Positions 60,607 through 64,000 of a stretch of DNA of 64,000 bases are shown here, piece by piece (positions within the stretch are counted from its first letter, which is position 1; every line of letters begins with the position of its first letter). The position numbers and the translations under genes are program-made. Source of the stretch: Rhodococcus pseudokoreensis (lineage in GTDB: Bacteria; Actinomycetota; Actinomycetes; Mycobacteriales; Mycobacteriaceae); assembly GCF_017068395.1 (NCBI RefSeq), contig NZ_CP070619.1:3286001-3350000 (forward strand). The letters run 5' to 3'. Under the pieces are notes generated by a model that made no database searches, was not told where the DNA came from, and saw nothing but the letters and a program-made list of their open reading frames with translations.

Positions 60607-61446
60607 ATGGGAGAGATCAAACTCGGCCTGAACCTGGAGTTCGCCCGCTTCGAGAACGGCTCCTTCGACTGGGCCATGGACCAGGCCGCCGAGATCGGCT
60701 ACAAGTACGTCGAACCGATGGTCTACTGGGGCCGCGAACTGCTGAGCACCGCCGGGTACTTCCACACCCGATCGATGCTCGACGACCCGCTGATCATCCG
60801 GGACGCCGCCGAATCCCGGGGGCTGTCCATCTCGTCGCTGTCCAGCCACGCCCCGCTGGCCAAACCGGACGTGTCGGTCGACTACCTCAAGCAGTCGATC
60901 CGCTACGCCGCCGAGGTCGGGTCCCCAATGATCATGATCGACGACGGCCCGCTGCCGACGTGGACCACCGAGGCGGAGAATTACACGCTGATGCGGTACA
61001 CCCTGCAGGAGGCCGCGAAGGTGGCCGAACCGCGCGGCATCAAGATCGCGATCGAGACGCACGGCGAATACACCGCCACTCCGGAGCGGCTCGAGAAGAT
61101 CATGAACCTGATCGACAGCCCCGCGCTGACGATCAACCTCGACACCGGCAACAGCTACCTCAGCGAGAACGACCCGCACGAGTGGCTCGAGCAGATCATC
61201 GGGGACGTCACCCACCTGCACGCCAAGGACATCGGCGTCGACGACGCGAAACGGCTGCGCGGCAAGGTCCGCGGCATGCTCGGCTGCGCCTGCGGCGACG
61301 GCGTCATCGATTGGGAGCGGATCGTGAAAACCCTCCACCAGGCGGACCACGACGTCGTCCTGTCCGTCGAATGCGGTGGCCTCGACGCCGCGAAGAAGAG
61401 CTACACCTATCTCACAGATCTGATCACCCGCATCCAGGCCGGCTGA
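60607..61446 (+). CDS. TIM-barrel sugar (phosphate) isomerase/epimerase
   Basis: 279 residues of the xylose-isomerase-like AP endonuclease 2 fold. Metal-site segments are IAIETHGEYTA, LTINLDTGNSYLS, VTHLHAKDIG and VVLSVECGGLD. The family includes sugar epimerases, hydroxypyruvate isomerase and IolE/IolI-type enzymes; the sequence does not distinguish them. The start ATG 60607 follows the ThDP gene stop by 12 bases. Confidence 0.87.
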   Translation: MGEIKLGLNLEFARFENGSFDWAMDQAAEIGYKYVEPMVYWGRELLSTAGYFHTRSMLDDPLIIRDAAESRGLSISSLSSHAPLAKPDVSVDYLKQSIRYAAEVGSPMIMIDDGPLPTWTTEAENYTLMRYTLQEAAKVAEPRGIKIAIETHGEYTATPERLEKIMNLIDSPALTINLDTGNSYLSENDPHEWLEQIIGDVTHLHAKDIGVDDAKRLRGKVRGMLGCACGDGVIDWERIVKTLHQADHDVVLSVECGGLDAAKKSYTYLTDLITRIQAG

Positions 61447-61530
61447 CAACGGCGTCACCGGTCCCGCAGGTGGTCCCACGACACGCTGGATCCTGAACCG
61501 ACATTCGAGTCTCCGGTGCGTCGTCTCCAC

Positions 61531-61569
61531 AGCGTGCCGCCCGACACCCCGTGTGCCGGGCGGCACGCT
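61531..61569 (+). terminator. Hairpin terminator of the GMC operon
   Basis: A perfect 13-bp stem AGCGTGCCGCCCG / CGGGCGGCACGCT with a 13-base loop, about 85 bases after the TIM-barrel stop. It suggests that the following LacI gene has its own promoter. Confidence 0.7.
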
Positions 61570-61739
61570 TCACCCCTACCAGGTGGTCGCGCAACGTCCT
61601 GGGCAAACTCGTTCTCCTCGACCGGTGTGAGGACGACGATGACGTCGTTGTCGCCAGGGCGAGCTGACACCCGCAAGAACAGCACGGTCCGGCCGATAGG
61701 CTGGGCTCGACAACCGTGCGACGGAGAGGATCGGCATTC

Positions 61740-62804
61740 GTGACCACGATGCACGACGTCGCCCGAGCGGCAGGCGTGTCCCAGGCGGCGGTCTCGTACG
61801 CGTACAACCAGCCCCACAAGCTGTCCGCAGCGCGGCGCGCCCACATCTTCCAGGTGGCCGCGGAACTCGGCTATGCCGGCCCCAACCCCGCAGGCCGCAA
61901 TCTCCGCACCGGGCAGGTCGGTGCGCTGGGGCTGATGATCACCGACTCATTGCGGTACGCCTTCGATGATCCCGCCACCTCACAGTTGCTCAAGGGCATC
62001 TCGGAGGTCGGCGAACTCGCCGAGGTCGCACTGACACTGCTTCCCTGCCCACTCGAGTCCACCCGGGTGGCCGAGGGTTCCGGTGTGCTGGTGCGCGGCG
62101 CCGTGGACGGCTTCCTTGCGTACGCGATGCCGGACGGCCATCCCGGGATGCAGACGGCGATGAGCCGGCGGCTGCCGATCGTGGTGATCGACGGCCATAA
62201 TCCGGGCGGGCTGCCGCGGGTCGGAATCCAGGATCGGCAGGCCGCCAAGGAGATCGCGGAGCACGTGCTCTCCCTCGGACACCGGCACGTCGGGTTTCTC
62301 GTCGACCGCCTCGTGCCCGACGGCAAGGGCGGGCGCGTCGACGCCGCCCGCACCCGGGCCGCCCGCGACCACGTGATGAAGGAACGACTCGCCGGATACG
62401 CGTCCGCCTGCCGGAAACACAAGGTGCCGTGGTCGTCCGCCGTCGTCGTCGAAGCAGGCGGATTCGACTACGAGTTGTCCCGCACCGCCGTCGAGACTCT
62501 GCTCGACGCCGGACCCGTGACCGCCGTCGTCGCCGCCTCCGACCTGCTGGCCCTCGCCGCGATCGACGTCGCCCGGGAACGCGGCCTCCGGGTGCCGGAG
62601 GATCTGTCGGTGGTCGGTTTCGACGACATTCCCGCGGCCCGCGCCGCCGGACTCACGACGGTCCGGCAACCCCTCGTCGACAAGGGCCGCGAGGCCGCAC
62701 AACTGCTGCTTGACATCATCGGCGGCGGACCCGGACGCGAGATCACGCTGCCCACCGAACTCGTCGTCCGCGAGAGCACCGGTCCCGCGCCCGCCGATCA
62801 GTGA
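61740..62804 (+). CDS. LacI-family transcriptional regulator
   Basis: 354 residues from GTG 61740 (VTTMHDVARAAGVSQAAVSY); ATG 61749 is an alternative. A full helix-turn-helix and hinge (AELGYAGPNPAGRNLRTGQV) are followed by a periplasmic-binding-protein-like domain with VVGFDDIPAARAAGLTTVRQ at the end. It is the likely repressor of the GMC-ThDP-isomerase operon through the palindrome at 57086-57099. Its stop is one base from the stop of the convergent LysR gene. Confidence 0.9.
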   Translation: MTTMHDVARAAGVSQAAVSYAYNQPHKLSAARRAHIFQVAAELGYAGPNPAGRNLRTGQVGALGLMITDSLRYAFDDPATSQLLKGISEVGELAEVALTLLPCPLESTRVAEGSGVLVRGAVDGFLAYAMPDGHPGMQTAMSRRLPIVVIDGHNPGGLPRVGIQDRQAAKEIAEHVLSLGHRHVGFLVDRLVPDGKGGRVDAARTRAARDHVMKERLAGYASACRKHKVPWSSAVVVEAGGFDYELSRTAVETLLDAGPVTAVVAASDLLALAAIDVARERGLRVPEDLSVVGFDDIPAARAAGLTTVRQPLVDKGREAAQLLLDIIGGGPGREITLPTELVVRESTGPAPADQ

Positions 62805-62805
62805 G

Positions 62806-63699
62806 TCACCTTGCTGCGCCGCGTAGTTCGGGATTGCCGTCGACGATGGAGTAGAGCGCCTCGGTGATCGCCTTGACCCGCGCGAGTCGGGTCAGTTCCC
62901 GCGGCACGACCAGCCAGTAGGTGCGGTGGGCGATGAAGTCGTCGGTGAGGATCGGCACGAGATCGTCGTCGAGCGCCCCGATGTAACTCGGCAGTGGCGC
63001 GATCCCGACGCCGTGTTTCACGGCCTGGTAGTGGCCGGCGATGTTGTTGGTCTGGATCTGCGCCTGGAAATCCGGAATCAGCGCGTCGAGGATGCGCAGC
63101 GGTTCGACGTCCAGGAACGCGTCCACGTACCAGATGAGCGTGTGATGGCGCAGATCCTCCAGTGCCGTGATGGGGCCGTGCTCGCTCAGGTAGTGCCGCG
63201 ACGCGTACAGGCGGAGGTCGTACTCCGCCAGTTTGCGGACCACCACGGACCGCGGCGACGGTCGTTCGAGGGTGACGGCGATGTCGAAGTCGCGCCCGGT
63301 CAGCAGGTCGTGGGTAGTCGACGTGACGAGTTCGGTGAACAGATCGGGGTGCTCGGACCGCACCTCCGCGAGACCCGGCACCAGCACGAACGACCCGAAA
63401 CCGTCGGGCGTGATGATCCGGACGGTGCCGGTCAGCCCGCCCCTCGACGACGTTTCGTCGAGCGCGGCGAGGACCGCGGTCTCCACCGCTTCCGCGTGGG
63501 GAACCAGCCGTCTGCCCGCTTCGGTGAGCTGCCATCCCGACACCCCGCGATCGAAAAGCCTGGTGCCCGTGTCTTTCTCGAGTCGGGTAATTCTCCGCGA
63601 GACGGTTGTGTGATCGACACCGAGTCGCTTCGCTGCGTCGGCGAGGCGACCGGTTCTCGACAGCTCCAGGAGGTAACGCATGTTGTCTGCGGTAAACAT
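62806..63699 (-). CDS. LysR-family transcriptional regulator
   Basis: 297 residues from ATG 63699 (MFTADNMRYLLELSRTGRLA); GTG 63708 is an alternative. The winged helix-turn-helix (AAKRLGVDHTTVSRRITRLE) and the LysR substrate-binding domain are complete. It is divergent from the methylmalonate-semialdehyde dehydrogenase gene at 63810, with a 110-base gap, and probably controls it. Confidence 0.9.
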   Translation of the reverse strand: MFTADNMRYLLELSRTGRLADAAKRLGVDHTTVSRRITRLEKDTGTRLFDRGVSGWQLTEAGRRLVPHAEAVETAVLAALDETSSRGGLTGTVRIITPDGFGSFVLVPGLAEVRSEHPDLFTELVTSTTHDLLTGRDFDIAVTLERPSPRSVVVRKLAEYDLRLYASRHYLSEHGPITALEDLRHHTLIWYVDAFLDVEPLRILDALIPDFQAQIQTNNIAGHYQAVKHGVGIAPLPSYIGALDDDLVPILTDDFIAHRTYWLVVPRELTRLARVKAITEALYSIVDGNPELRGAAR

Positions 63700-63809
63700 C
63701 GCCCTCACCCTCGTGCAAATGTGCAGTCCGAAGTGCCATTTTACTCGTTGACGCAGGCATTGTTGCCCAGCAGACTCGTGGTCACCCCACCTTTCCAGGA
63801 GTACATCCC

Positions 63810-64000
63810 ATGGCCGTCATCTCCCATTGGTTCGACAACAAGACCTTCCCCGGCACCAGCGGCAACACCGCCCCCGTCACCAACCCGGCCACCGGCGCCG
63901 TCACCGGACAGGTCGCCCTCGCCAGCGTCGAGGACGCCCGCGCCGTCATCGACGCCGCAGCCGCAGCCTTCCCCACCTGGCGCGACACCTCCCTCGCCAA
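63810..64000 (+). CDS. mmsA: Methylmalonate-semialdehyde dehydrogenase, N-terminal part (cut by window)
   Basis: The frame from ATG 63810, behind CAGGAG, is open to the window end. ISHWFDNKTFPGTSGNTAPV and TNPATGAVTGQVALASVEDA are characteristic of the CoA-acylating dehydrogenase that converts methylmalonate semialdehyde to propionyl-CoA in valine breakdown. Only 63 residues are visible, so the catalytic domain cannot be checked. Confidence 0.8.
   Translation, partial: MAVISHWFDNKTFPGTSGNTAPVTNPATGAVTGQVALASVEDARAVIDAAAAAFPTWRDTSLA

Noticed and set aside
1..64000. tRNA, rRNA, CRISPR, riboswitch or complete insertion sequence
   Set aside because: None was recognised on reading; short or diverged RNA genes could still be missed without a covariance-model search.

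Overview
The window is high-GC DNA with GTG starts, one-base and four-base gene overlaps, a WhiB protein, an FprB-type ferredoxin reductase, many acyl-CoA dehydrogenases and TetR regulators. This points to a mycolic-acid actinomycete, most likely Rhodococcus (an inference; no rRNA or housekeeping marker is present). Almost all of it is accessory catabolism. No tRNA, rRNA, CRISPR array or intact transposase was found.

Layout. 1-3.8 kb: a frameshifted AraC-type regulator end and a fused Ser/Thr kinase / NB-ARC ATPase / LuxR regulator. 4.6-21.3 kb: a catabolic block called here regulon A. It has a nine-gene leftward operon, a divergent rightward operon, a SnoaL-like gene, a TetR regulator and a separate acyl-CoA dehydrogenase. 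It includes two molybdopterin oxidoreductases, an FprB-like reductase, two alpha-like and two beta-like acyl-CoA dehydrogenases, a crotonase and an SDR. Four copies of the palindrome TCGACATNNATGTCGA, each 7-8 bases upstream of a TACGCT-like -10 box, tie the block together. 21.3-21.8 kb: a small whiB-like gene flanked by two covarying hairpins.

22.0-49.1 kb: regulon B. It has a TRAP transporter, an iron-type alcohol dehydrogenase, two acyl-CoA synthetases, an APH-like kinase next to an acyl-CoA dehydrogenase, SDRs, a thiolase, crotonases, a KstR2-like TetR regulator and a P450cam-like P450 with its own reductase and 2Fe-2S ferredoxin. One crotonase carries the full active-site set of 6-oxocamphor hydrolase. 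Nine variants of TATCGAACGTTCGATA lie in front of these genes. The best reading is catabolism of a camphor-like bicyclic terpenoid: hydroxylation by the P450, oxidation to a beta-diketone, retro-Claisen ring opening, CoA activation, then beta-oxidation-like steps with a possible 4/5-hydroxyacyl-CoA branch.

49.5-51.1 kb is a gene graveyard: a proline racemase remnant, a multiply frameshifted P-loop kinase and a LacI gene with an internal deletion. 51.1-62.8 kb: an MFS transporter, a PucR regulator divergent from a HisD-like dehydrogenase plus aspartase-like lyase operon, then a GMC oxidoreductase / ThDP enzyme / TIM-barrel isomerase operon followed by a LacI regulator. The right edge has a LysR regulator divergent from the start of a methylmalonate-semialdehyde dehydrogenase gene.

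All functions come from reading motifs by eye; no database search was run.
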